This document shows, piece by piece, positions 1-7,933 of a stretch of DNA of 34,569 nt (within the stretch, counting starts at the first letter, position 1; the number at the start of each line of letters is the position of its first letter). Position numbers and translations under genes: made by a program. The notes beneath the pieces were generated by a model. That model was given only the letters and a program-made list of their open reading frames with translations. It did no database searches and was not told where the DNA came from. Origin of the DNA: a virus; the IMG/VR virus record IMGVR_UViG_3300022744_001001, positions 1-34,569 of that record. One strand, written 5' to 3'.

Positions 1-591
1 TTACTTAGGTTCAGCAGACTTTGGAGGTCGGGTCCCGAACCAGAAAAGTGATACCGTAGTCCAAACATACAAAATAGTAGAGACAATCTGCACAACTATA
101 CCAGTTATCTGTTCAGGTGTAAATGAAATACCATGAACGTCCATCAGGTTCCGCGCCCACATAAACATGTAGGTTACGAGTACGCAGAGATACGCAGTCA
201 TTCCGGGACGGATAAAGCCGCGCAGGAAGTCAACAAAACCCATCATCAAGGTCACAGCGCCACCCACAAAGCCGGGTCGGCTCTGTGCGCCTTTATCAAG
301 GTACGTAGCCCCGTCATTCTCAAGCGCGGCTATCAAAGACTTACTAGCAGCTTCATCGCCTCGCGCCTCTGCATCAACCTCTGCCATCTCTACTTCTGCA
401 GCGTTGCGAGAATCCGCTCTAGCGGACTCAAGCTTTGACAACTCAAGTGTATTCTGGTGGTTCAGCTTGATGATTTCAATATCTTGCTTCTTATGCTGCA
501 AGTCAAAGTAGCGCTGCAGCAATACCCCGATAAGACCCGTAGCCCCACCAGAAAGAACGCTTGTAAACAGTCCACCAATAATTTCTAGCAT
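1..591 (-). CDS. Putative holin-like membrane protein, last gene of lysis cassette
   Basis: 196 residues, complete, ATG start 7 nt inside the end of the endolysin gene, with an AAAGGCG Shine-Dalgarno upstream. The protein has an N-terminal hydrophobic or amphipathic stretch (about residues 3-25), a charged helical, probably coiled-coil segment (30-90), a moderately hydrophobic stretch (108-124) and two clear membrane segments (about 131-149 and 162-186), then a short basic tail. I do not recognise a named holin family. The holin role is inferred from its membrane segments and its overlap with the endolysin gene. The long helical linker is unusual for a classical holin, so it could instead be another phage membrane protein. 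Confidence 0.6.
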   Translation of the reverse strand: MLEIIGGLFTSVLSGGATGLIGVLLQRYFDLQHKKQDIEIIKLNHQNTLELSKLESARADSRNAAEVEMAEVDAEARGDEAASKSLIAALENDGATYLDKGAQSRPGFVGGAVTLMMGFVDFLRGFIRPGMTAYLCVLVTYMFMWARNLMDVHGISFTPEQITGIVVQIVSTILYVWTTVSLFWFGTRPPKSAEPK

Positions 592-1142
592 AGTATTAAC
601 GCCTTTGTGTATAGAGCTTGCCTGTGTGCAATGCCGTTTGTGCCGCCGTTTATACGTTTAGTCAGTGTAACAAAATCTCCACTATCTGCAAACGTATTTA
701 GTTTCTTTAAGTTCCAAAATATAGCTGCCGATAATGCTGCATACTGCACAAGCGCTAGCTTCTCTGGTTCTGCGTGAAAGTCTGGGCAGTCTGGTACTAA
801 CTTTCTCATTTCCCTAGTGGTAATGATATAGTTAGACTCGCCTGTAGTTTGTATCCAGCCACGGCCCATATATCTTTTACCTGAGCCAGGTGCTATATTG
901 CCAAGTTGCTTAGCAAGTTTGCTTGGTGGCTCATACTTTAGCTGCTGCTGCGTAGGACCCCAAATTTCCTTAGTGTACACTAGCATACCACTCTCATGCC
1001 CTACCTGTGCAAGAAAGCAGGCTTTACGCTGCTGCGTAGTACACTTCGCAAGTAGCAAAGCCGCCTCCATAAATGGGGCGGCTTCCTTAGCTTTAGATAA
1101 CCTCAGGTTATATAGCTGGACCAGAACTTGTGTGAGGTTCAT
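585..1142 (-). CDS. Endolysin, GH19 chitinase-like muramidase
   Basis: 185-residue peptidoglycan hydrolase of the glycoside hydrolase 19 (chitinase class I-like) type. Motifs seen in order are GHESG with candidate catalytic Glu50, a second acidic residue at Glu59 in YTKEIWGPT, the substrate-groove motif YMGRGWIQTTGESNY at about 91-105, and RINGGTNG near the C terminus. The Glu pair nine residues apart matches phage endolysins of the SPN1S kind as I remember them. There is no signal peptide or cell-wall-binding repeat, so export needs a holin. The ATG lies 35 nt inside the preceding gene without a strong ribosome binding site, which suggests coupled translation. It would break the cell wall at the end of infection. 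Confidence 0.9.
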   Translation of the reverse strand: MNLTQVLVQLYNLRLSKAKEAAPFMEAALLLAKCTTQQRKACFLAQVGHESGMLVYTKEIWGPTQQQLKYEPPSKLAKQLGNIAPGSGKRYMGRGWIQTTGESNYIITTREMRKLVPDCPDFHAEPEKLALVQYAALSAAIFWNLKKLNTFADSGDFVTLTKRINGGTNGIAHRQALYTKALILC

Positions 1143-1446
1143 TGGCTTGGTAGTCTTTTAACATAGTCTCAAGCTCGTCTATCTTCTTGTTTGCCTTACG
1201 CAACTCACCCATAAGACCTACATTCTGCTCATGGAGTTCAGCTACCTGCTTTGACAGACTCTGAACAAGTTCAGACTGGGCTTTGAGTTGTGCTGATAAA
1301 GTAGCGCCAATGGAGGTTACGTCCGCTATGTCTACCTTACGTGAGTGGAGATAGAGCGCAAACACTGCAAACACAAACCCAACGGTAAGGGTGAACGCTG
1401 CGGGTTGACCCTTTAGGGCCTGAATCAGTAGCGTTATAGCTTCCAT
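1108..1446 (-). CDS. Membrane-anchored coiled-coil protein, candidate inner spanin (Rz-like)
   Basis: 112 residues with one membrane segment (about 16-34) followed by a long charged heptad-like helix (about 45-100) rich in Leu, Glu, Lys and Gln, then a short polar tail. This topology, and its place directly before the endolysin, fits an inner-membrane spanin subunit that bridges the periplasm. No nested or adjacent lipoprotein with a lipobox was seen, so an outer spanin partner was not identified. The start ATG has GAGG upstream and overlaps the preceding gene by 13 nt. The function rests on architecture and context only. Confidence 0.55.
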   Translation of the reverse strand: MEAITLLIQALKGQPAAFTLTVGFVFAVFALYLHSRKVDIADVTSIGATLSAQLKAQSELVQSLSKQVAELHEQNVGLMGELRKANKKIDELETMLKDYQANEPHTSSGPAI

Positions 1447-1808
1447 GTAAACCTCAACATGCTTACGTTTACGACAAAGGCGTACAAGTTAGTAAGCCCT
1501 AGAGTTAGTAAACCTATAGCTACATGGTCCGTAGAGAGACTACTAATGCCGACCCACACCCAAAAGCTACCGTTTACCCAGCACATTATAGTGCGAAGTA
1601 GCTCCTGTTTCGGGTACGCCAGTAGGCCAATTAACTGCAAAATCAGCAGAGAGGTAATGGCCCACTCCCAATATATGCAGGGTTTAGATGACTCCATCAG
1701 GATAGGAGAACCAGACACCAGTATAGTAAGCAGAAGCAGGGCTAGAGCCATACAACTTGCAAGCTCTGCTACTCTGGTATCTTGTGGGAATAGGTTAAAA
1801 GATTTCAC
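1434..1808 (-). CDS. Four-helix integral membrane protein in lysis region
   Basis: 124 residues with four hydrophobic segments (about 14-34, 47-65, 72-90, 95-115) and short loops. It starts at GTG, supported by a strong GGAGG Shine-Dalgarno 4 nt upstream. Small four-helix membrane proteins of this kind occur in many phages close to tail and lysis genes without an assigned role. It could be a holin, an antiholin or a superinfection-exclusion protein. The sequence alone does not separate these. The 45 nt upstream of the gene hold no other feature that I can see. Confidence 0.55.
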   Translation of the reverse strand: MKSFNLFPQDTRVAELASCMALALLLLTILVSGSPILMESSKPCIYWEWAITSLLILQLIGLLAYPKQELLRTIMCWVNGSFWVWVGISSLSTDHVAIGLLTLGLTNLYAFVVNVSMLRFTWKL

Positions 1809-1853
1809 GATGCCTCCAAGCCTTCACTATATATCGCCAACATTAACGCTGAC

Positions 1854-2141
1854 TTAAGTGCCAACTGACTTGTCGCAGTGGTCCTTATCGAATACGTCTA
1901 GCAGTTTGCATAGTACGCATCCCCACTTTTTATTTTCTCTCTTAGCTCTGCCTGCCCTTGAAGATACTGTTTCGTCCTCGCTACCATTACTAGCTGCATT
2001 AAATAGCTGGTCGAAACTGATTGCTATCTTCCAACTCTTGTCTGGCGCTACCAGTACTGTGTACAGATAGCGAACAAAAGCTATTACTGCTGCAAGAGCA
2101 AGCAGTGGAAGAAAACAAATCAGTATCAACCTAGCTTTCAT
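1854..2141 (-). CDS. Small conserved-type phage protein with N-terminal membrane anchor
   Basis: 95 residues. An N-terminal hydrophobic segment (about 4-32) is followed by a soluble part containing ISFDQLFNAASNGSEDETVSSRAGRAKRE broken by no other recognisable domain: the DQL(x)N and DETVSSRAGRA elements resemble a small protein family I recall from phages and prophages of proteobacteria, whose role is unknown. A Cys/His pattern (CVLC, then DHC) lies near the C terminus and might bind metal. The ATG overlaps the stop of the preceding gene as ATGA, so translation is probably coupled. The context suggests a role late in infection, but none is assigned. Confidence 0.55.
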   Translation of the reverse strand: MKARLILICFLPLLALAAVIAFVRYLYTVLVAPDKSWKIAISFDQLFNAASNGSEDETVSSRAGRAKRENKKWGCVLCKLLDVFDKDHCDKSVGT

Positions 2142-2446
2142 GCAGCGTCCCTAGCAAGGGCCTCACTTATATACAAGCTGTAGAGTACAGCATAAACTTG
2201 CTGGTGTGTCATAGTATCCCCCGTAGGCTCCCCAGTACCTGGGTTGATTAGTGGAAATACACCATCAGCCCTGAAACTAGCCTGTATAGACCCCGTAGGC
2301 CGTGCTACAGAGTCTGCACCAAGCTCAATAAACCGCTCCTCAAGAAAGGCCATTGATGGCACCCCACCCTTGGGGTTGTTAATGACTACCTGATTACATC
2401 TGGTATAAGCTGTACCAGAAATAGAACTTTCATTGTAGTTTGGCAC
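2138..2446 (-). CDS. Hypothetical phage protein downstream of tail fibre
   Basis: 102 residues, starting at GTG with a strong AAGGAG Shine-Dalgarno 5 nt upstream, 9 nt after the previous stop. It has no membrane segment. It contains a Gly/Pro-rich middle (PLINPGTGEPTG) and a helical C terminus. I do not recognise a family. It lies between the fibre and lysis genes and could be a fibre chaperone or a small virion protein, but nothing in the sequence decides this. Confidence 0.55.
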   Translation of the reverse strand: MPNYNESSISGTAYTRCNQVVINNPKGGVPSMAFLEERFIELGADSVARPTGSIQASFRADGVFPLINPGTGEPTGDTMTHQQVYAVLYSLYISEALARDAA

Positions 2447-2455
2447 AGTAGCTCC

Positions 2456-2653
2456 TTAAGCGGACTTGGGTGTAGGCGAATAACCCTGAGCAGAGGCTGA
2501 CTGCAGGGCTTCCTCAAGGGACTTGACCTGTTGTTGTAGAACAACAATAGTCCCGGCGTCCATGACGTTTTGGGCTTGAGCAACGTCGCGCTGTCGCGTA
2601 AGACAGGCGAAGCGGGCGTTGAGTTCGATTTCAGAAACGATGTTTTCGGGCAT
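2456..2653 (-). CDS. Small coiled-coil protein
   Basis: 65 residues, ATG start with AAGGAA upstream, 9 nt after the stop of the large fibre gene. Most of the protein is a predicted helix with alternating hydrophobic positions (about 5-55), so it is probably a short coiled coil, followed by a flexible Pro/Ser tail. It is similar in style to small accessory proteins encoded after phage tail fibres. Its position suggests a fibre assembly or lysis accessory role, which is inference. Confidence 0.5.
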   Translation of the reverse strand: MPENIVSEIELNARFACLTRQRDVAQAQNVMDAGTIVVLQQQVKSLEEALQSASAQGYSPTPKSA

Positions 2654-2662
2654 TTTATTTCC

Positions 2663-5600
2663 TTACCAGTAGGGGATGTATCGGGTGGTTCCCGCCACGG
2701 CAATGGCAAGCCACCCTTGGACTGTGGTGTTAGCGCCAGTCGGGCCAACGCTGCCAAGTGTAGTCGCAACTGCACCATTTGCGACGTTTGAGTTCACAAA
2801 ATTTATGCGACCGTTAGTGGTGCCAGTGCCGGTAGTGAGGTTAATGTCACCACCTACGCCAGAACTACCATTAGAAGCTGTTATAGATATATTAGCACCA
2901 GCACCAGTAGAGCCCCTAGCCCCGGCTGTTATAGTAACAGCACCACCGTTACCAGTTGCTCCACCAGTACCCCCAGCTATATTTACAGCACCACCAGCAG
3001 CAGCAAGTCCACCTGCACCAGCAGTTATGTTTATAGCACCACCAATACCACCAGTAGTCGTAGTAGAACCCTGACCAGCTAGTATGTCTACTTTTCCGCC
3101 TACAATGCCAGTAGCTGTGGCACTAGAATTACCAGCAGTAATAACAACATTACCTGCCCTTACATTACTACTAGTTAAGTTACCTGCAGTAATAGTAACG
3201 TCACCACCTTGATTACCGCCATTACCTGCAGTTACACTAATAGAGCCACCAAAAGAGCCAGTAGTAGTACCACCAGTAATAGATACATTTCCGCCATCAC
3301 CAAGGGGACTCGCTGGAGTACCGCCAGTAATAGCAACATTTCCACCAGTACCATTAGTGGAACCCCCGTTCCCACCTATTACCGATGCTGTTCCTCCAGT
3401 ACCACTACTGCCACCACCAGTACCACCTTTTATAGTGGCAGCACCACCTGCAGCGGTAAGACCGCCAGTACCAGCAGTAATAGTAACTGCGCCACCTACA
3501 CCCCCAGTAGTAGTAGTAGAGCCTACCCCTCCAGTAATAGCTACCGGGCCACCTGCAATAGATGCTGCAGGTCCAGCAGCACCGCCAGTTATAACAACGC
3601 CGCCTGAATTGCCAGACTGTGCAGCACCCGATGTACCGCCCTGCAGAGTAAGTATTCCAGCAGTAGATGCAGAACCACCGCCTACTGTAATTGTTATATT
3701 ACCAGATGTATTTGCATTACCTGTAGTAATACTAATTGCACCGCTAGAGGTGGAGGATGCAGCAGTATTTATTGAACACGCTCCTGAGCCCCCGGTAGAC
3801 GAAGAGCCACTAGCTATAGTTACATTACCGCCAGTAGCTGCAAGTCCACCAGTGCCAGCGGTAATAGAAATAGCGCCTCCAGTGCCGCCAGTAGTAGTCG
3901 TGGAGCCTGCTCCAGCGGTGAGCACTATTGGGCCCCCTGCTACAGAAGCTACTGCACCAGTAGAACCCCCGTTAATAACTACTCCACCAGAGTTACCGGA
4001 CTGCGCTGTATTAGATGTTCCACCTTGTAAGGTTAAAATGCCAGCAAATCCGGTAGCTCCACCAGTTCCAGAGGATATAGTTACATTACCGCCGGAGTTT
4101 GAAAGACCGCCAGTACCGCCAGTAATTGTAATAGGCCCACCAAAACCCCCTGTAGTAGTGGTAGAACCAACACCACCAGTTAACACGACTGGACCACCAG
4201 ATATACCTATTACTGCACCAGCAGCACCACCAGCTATTACAACTCCGCCTGAGTTACCAGACTGGGTTGTGTTAGATATACCACCAGTTATATTTAAAAT
4301 ACCGGCCCGCCCTGTAGCACCACCACTAGCTACAGATAAATTAAGGTTACCGCTTGCAGCAGCAAGTCCACCAGTACCTGAAGTAATAGTAACTGCACCA
4401 CCAACGCCGCCAGACGTTGTAGTAGAGCCTGCACCAGCAGTAAGCACTATTGGGCCACCAGCTACAGAAGCTACAGCGCCCGCGTTACCTGCGTTAACCA
4501 CAACTCCACCGGAGTTACCGGATTGAGCGGCATTAGAGGACCCACCTTGAATAGTTAGAGTACCTGCACGAGCAGTGCTTCCACCGGCTGCGACAGTTAT
4601 ATTAACGTCGCCAGAAAAGCAGCTGGCCTGAGCATTACCGCCAACGCCAGAGGTTATAGATACGTTACCACCAACCCCACCAACAGAAGTAACTCCAGCT
4701 CCGCCTGTTATAGATACAGATGAACCAAAGGTTCCGCTACCAGAAGAGCCAATAAGACCGGTAATTGTAACGTCACCTGTACGAGAAACCCGTATGGTAT
4801 CGGTACCACGAGTAGCCACCCTAAAGGGGTCAGCAGTTGAGCTTGCTAGAGTAGCAACACTAAACAGTATTTGAGAGCCAGAGCCACCAGTAGCCGCAGA
4901 AGTTTCACCAATAGCGAACGCCGTTTGAGCGGCTGTAGTCTGTGCCCAATTCCACGTTTGTGGGTTGTTACCGTTGGCAAGCGTATTTGAGCCTGTTGCA
5001 GCCGTCAGACCACTCAAGGTCGAGGTCACATTCAACTGGCTGGCTGGGACCTTGCCAGTGCCGTCCAGTGATGCGTAGCCGTTAGCATTACCCTTCTCGC
5101 TCAAGTCCTGTTTGAGATTAAGTGCAGTCTGCTGAGCAGTAGAGACTGGCTTATTTACGTCAGAAGTGTTATCTACGTTGGATAATCCGATATCGGCCTT
5201 AGCAAGCGTTACTATTCCAGTGTATCCGTTTACAGAGTCTACTGCACCGCTAGTTATATAAATATAGGCACTACCAGACCATCTATAAGTCTTATTTGTG
5301 TCAAGTGCTACATAAATCTTTCCGGTTTCACCTGTTCCGGGAAAGGCTGCAAGATTGGCGTACTCAAGAACATCGTCAACAAAAGACGGCAGTTGGCCCG
5401 AGGGAACTTTACCACCAGAGTCCAAGGAAGCATAGCCATTAGCTACGCCTTTTGCAGATACGTCCTGCTTCAAGTCAAGTGCTATTTGCTGTGCTGTAGA
5501 AACCGGTTTGTTTATGTCAGATGTGTTATCGACGTTGTTAAGCCCAACATCAGCCTTAGTAGGTGCCGACCACGAGAAATCGTAGTCTGTAGTGCTATTT

Positions 5601-5779
5601 TTTCTAAGGTAGAAGCCAGTAGCACCGCCCGTAGGGGTTCCCACACCGGAAGGACCCTGACCCACTGATAGAGCAAGTGCTATAGTAGGTGGCGCACCAA
5701 TAGCAAGTTGTATTGGGTCCTGCCCGGCTTCTACTACCTGCAGGTTTAGGGGAGCAGGTGTATTAATGGTAATACTCAT
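2663..5779 (-). CDS. Large glycine-rich repeat tail fibre
   Basis: 1038 residues. The N terminus (1-60) is probably the attachment region. A module of about 57 residues beginning KAD(V/I)GL(N/S)NVDNTSD occurs twice (75-131 and 194-250); this module type is common in phage fibre shafts. Residues about 346-992 are Gly/Thr/Ser/Ala-rich with short strands of the form GGxVTITxG, probably a beta-solenoid or polyglycine-type shaft. Four copies of an 87-residue superrepeat can be seen within it. The C terminus ends GWLAIAVAGTTRYIPYW in pieces typical of phage fibre tips that bind the host. The gene overlaps the previous stop as ATGA. It is likely a host-recognition or side fibre. Confidence 0.85.
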   Translation of the reverse strand: MSITINTPAPLNLQVVEAGQDPIQLAIGAPPTIALALSVGQGPSGVGTPTGGATGFYLRKNSTTDYDFSWSAPTKADVGLNNVDNTSDINKPVSTAQQIALDLKQDVSAKGVANGYASLDSGGKVPSGQLPSFVDDVLEYANLAAFPGTGETGKIYVALDTNKTYRWSGSAYIYITSGAVDSVNGYTGIVTLAKADIGLSNVDNTSDVNKPVSTAQQTALNLKQDLSEKGNANGYASLDGTGKVPASQLNVTSTLSGLTAATGSNTLANGNNPQTWNWAQTTAAQTAFAIGETSAATGGSGSQILFSVATLASSTADPFRVATRGTDTIRVSRTGDVTITGLIGSSGSGTFGSSVSITGGAGVTSVGGVGGNVSITSGVGGNAQASCFSGDVNITVAAGGSTARAGTLTIQGGSSNAAQSGNSGGVVVNAGNAGAVASVAGGPIVLTAGAGSTTTSGGVGGAVTITSGTGGLAAASGNLNLSVASGGATGRAGILNITGGISNTTQSGNSGGVVIAGGAAGAVIGISGGPVVLTGGVGSTTTTGGFGGPITITGGTGGLSNSGGNVTISSGTGGATGFAGILTLQGGTSNTAQSGNSGGVVINGGSTGAVASVAGGPIVLTAGAGSTTTTGGTGGAISITAGTGGLAATGGNVTIASGSSSTGGSGACSINTAASSTSSGAISITTGNANTSGNITITVGGGSASTAGILTLQGGTSGAAQSGNSGGVVITGGAAGPAASIAGGPVAITGGVGSTTTTGGVGGAVTITAGTGGLTAAGGAATIKGGTGGGSSGTGGTASVIGGNGGSTNGTGGNVAITGGTPASPLGDGGNVSITGGTTTGSFGGSISVTAGNGGNQGGDVTITAGNLTSSNVRAGNVVITAGNSSATATGIVGGKVDILAGQGSTTTTGGIGGAINITAGAGGLAAAGGAVNIAGGTGGATGNGGAVTITAGARGSTGAGANISITASNGSSGVGGDINLTTGTGTTNGRINFVNSNVANGAVATTLGSVGPTGANTTVQGWLAIAVAGTTRYIPYW
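3410..4564 (-). repeat. Fibre superrepeats, 87 residues (261 bp) per unit
   Basis: Units begin near residues 406, 493, 580 and 708 of the fibre, with (L)T(L/I)QGG(T/S)S followed by AQSGNSGGVV, GGP(I/V), GSTTT and GTGGL landmarks in the same order. The first two intervals are exactly 87 residues; the third is 128 because about 41 extra residues are inserted. The DNA copies are similar enough to recombine, so the array could change length. Confidence 0.8.
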
Positions 5780-6159
5780 GTCTTGGTAACCTCACGGAAT
5801 ACGGATACAGCACCATACATCAATGGTGTAACAACGCCAGCAATCTCCATCTCCATATCCCAGTAGTACTGAGAGTCTGCATCCGTTTCTGTCAACCCCG
5901 CAGAAAGTGAGGCGGTATCAGTAGCAGTTATAGAGTAAGAAAACTGTCCAGCAGCCGAATTAGTTATCGTGCATGTAAACGGAGCCGCTACAGTAGCTGA
6001 GTTAGGCAGCCGTCTTACCTGCCCACGGATTGTAGCACCGGCAAGGCTTACTGGGGATGTGTCCGGGTTAGTCAGTGTGCAGGCCATAGGGCCGAACGTG
6101 GCACCCTGACGCACCAGCAGGTTAAGCTCTGCACCCTTGAAACCAATAGTTACTGCCAT
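5776..6159 (-). CDS. Fibre-associated or baseplate protein with beta-sandwich character
   Basis: 127 residues from the ATG at 6159, chosen because it has an AAGGAG-type site upstream; an in-frame start 27 nt further up would run into the preceding gene. The protein reads as alternating beta strands with the pattern AELNLLVRQGATFGP, then NPDTSPVSLAGATIRGQVR, then a YYWDMEME segment. This resembles the N-terminal domain of BppU-like upper baseplate or fibre-adaptor proteins, as I recall them. It sits between two fibre genes, so a connector between fibre and tail tip is plausible. The assignment is by resemblance and context. Confidence 0.55.
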   Translation of the reverse strand: MAVTIGFKGAELNLLVRQGATFGPMACTLTNPDTSPVSLAGATIRGQVRRLPNSATVAAPFTCTITNSAAGQFSYSITATDTASLSAGLTETDADSQYYWDMEMEIAGVVTPLMYGAVSVFREVTKT

Positions 6160-6160
6160 T

Positions 6161-7933
6161 TTATTTAGCTCCTTCAAGTGCCTCAAGGCGGGCTGTAAGT
6201 TCCTGTATAGCTTTTACAAGTACTGGTATAAGGCTACTCTCATTATACAAAAGTTTGTCTGGATTTTCGTTATCTATAATAACTGGGTCATCCCCCTCAA
6301 GTGCAAGCACCTCCTGAGCCTTAAAGCCATAACGCTTGCCGCCTTGTGTATCCGAAGTGTCCCTAGATACTCTAAATCTATAGCTTACAGGGCTAAGAGC
6401 TTTAACGAAGTCAAGTCCATGCAGCACAGGTTGAAAGTCCGTTTTATCTCTTTCATCAGAAACTACGGTCCAAGCTACCTGAATATACGCATTAGTTGCT
6501 GCGGTACTACCAAGCACTATACGGTTAGACTCAGTAGTTACGTTAAACACCGAGGTTCCCACACCAGAGGAAATCTCAATGTTGTTAGTACCACTTGTTG
6601 CGTTAATCAGAGCTTGACTACCTATAGCCGTATGAATACCAGATACTATGGAGTACAGCGCTTGGTAGCCGATTGCAGTGCAACTATTAGACGAACTAAG
6701 GTTTTGACCAGCTTGATAGCCTACAGCAGTATTAAAACTGCTGTTAGTAGCATTAACAAGCGCTCCGTAGCCTATAGCAGTGTTGCTAGCGCCAACTGTG
6801 TTTGTCTGTAATGCAGAGTATCCAAGTGCAGTGTTACCGGAGCCTGTAGTAAGAGCAGCTCCTGCCGACTTACCTACTAAAGTACAAGTACTTCCGGAAG
6901 TAAGTGCAAGTCCTGAGTTATACCCTACAAGGGTATTATCAGAGCCTGTGTTAGTTGCTGAACTGCCAGCATACGAACCTACGGCAGTGTTTCTAGCTCC
7001 CGTAGCGTTATATAGAGAACTTACGCCAACTGCAATAATACTACCGTTGCTATTAGCTATGTTAAGGGCGTTATAACCAACAGCTACGTTATAGCCGCTA
7101 GCTAAAGAACTCCCGCTTTGGTAACCAACAGCGGTGTTTCCAAGTGCGCCAGACGTAGTGTACAAGCTACGGTAACCTACAGCTACGTTAGCCTGACCAG
7201 AAGAGTTGCTAGCTAGGGTAGAGTTACCAACTGCTACGTTCTCTGTACCAGAAGTGCTAGACTGCATAGACGAGCTTCCAACTGCTACGTTGTTAGAAGC
7301 TGTAGTACTGGTGCTAAGAGCGAAAGAGCCAACAGATACGTTATTGCTACCGGTAGTATTAGCAGAGCCAGAGTTGCTACCTGTAAATACGTTACTTCCA
7401 CCGGAGGTTATGGAGCTACCCGCACTCAAACCTATGGATGTATTGTTGGTGTTACTGTTGTTACCAGAACCTACCGTAATAGTACCCTTAACTTTGATAT
7501 CACTATCACACACCATAGTGATGCTAGTCGGAGAGATGGTCCAGCTATTAAATGTACCTGACCCGCCAGTAAATGTCACACTTACAATGAGTGTAGTAGA
7601 CGAGTAAGAAGTTACCGTACCCTTCATGTAATTAGTAGCATCAGCAGCAATAACTACAGCCATACCCATAGCCCACAACTTGCCAGACTGCGTTGTAAAA
7701 GTCTTGGAGCCTGTACCTATGGTAGTGCTAGTGGTGCTGGAGCCGCTGTATCCGGGCAAGGCCAATGCAGCAGCCGCACTGGCGGCAACGTCTGCATTGG
7801 TCTGCATAGCAACGGCGGTCGCGTTCACCTCCGTCGTGAAGGTGCCAAGCGCAGCTACCCAAGCGTTAGCCTGCGTGGCAAAGTTTATTGGGTCATCTCG
7901 CGTAGGTGCTGTTGGGAGTGCTGTAATCGTCAT
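6161..7933 (-). CDS. Tail fibre with YadA-like repeats and S74 intramolecular chaperone
   Basis: 590 residues. The N-terminal 170 residues probably attach the fibre. Residues about 170-480 contain more than ten repeats of 20-25 residues with the signature N(T/V)AVG(Y/S)xAL, as in the left-handed beta-roll head of YadA-type trimeric adhesins. The last ~105 residues, starting at VVSDERDKTDF, form an S74 endosialidase-type chaperone domain with the characteristic Ser-Asp...Lys motif and a C-terminal coiled coil (LVKAIQELTARLEALEGAK). These domains fold trimeric fibres and are often cut off by self-cleavage just before the Ser. The start overlaps the previous stop as ATGA. Confidence 0.9.
   Translation of the reverse strand: MTITALPTAPTRDDPINFATQANAWVAALGTFTTEVNATAVAMQTNADVAASAAAALALPGYSGSSTTSTTIGTGSKTFTTQSGKLWAMGMAVVIAADATNYMKGTVTSYSSTTLIVSVTFTGGSGTFNSWTISPTSITMVCDSDIKVKGTITVGSGNNSNTNNTSIGLSAGSSITSGGSNVFTGSNSGSANTTGSNNVSVGSFALSTSTTASNNVAVGSSSMQSSTSGTENVAVGNSTLASNSSGQANVAVGYRSLYTTSGALGNTAVGYQSGSSLASGYNVAVGYNALNIANSNGSIIAVGVSSLYNATGARNTAVGSYAGSSATNTGSDNTLVGYNSGLALTSGSTCTLVGKSAGAALTTGSGNTALGYSALQTNTVGASNTAIGYGALVNATNSSFNTAVGYQAGQNLSSSNSCTAIGYQALYSIVSGIHTAIGSQALINATSGTNNIEISSGVGTSVFNVTTESNRIVLGSTAATNAYIQVAWTVVSDERDKTDFQPVLHGLDFVKALSPVSYRFRVSRDTSDTQGGKRYGFKAQEVLALEGDDPVIIDNENPDKLLYNESSLIPVLVKAIQELTARLEALEGAK

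Noticed and set aside
2386-2778. Minus-strand 130-codon frame overlapping the 65-residue gene and fibre end
   Set aside because: It overlaps two genes with good ribosome sites in other frames and lacks one itself.
3357-4526. Plus-strand proline-rich open frame of 389 codons
   Set aside because: It is the complement of the fibre's Gly-rich repeats (GGT/ACC), which opens a Pro-rich frame without meaning.
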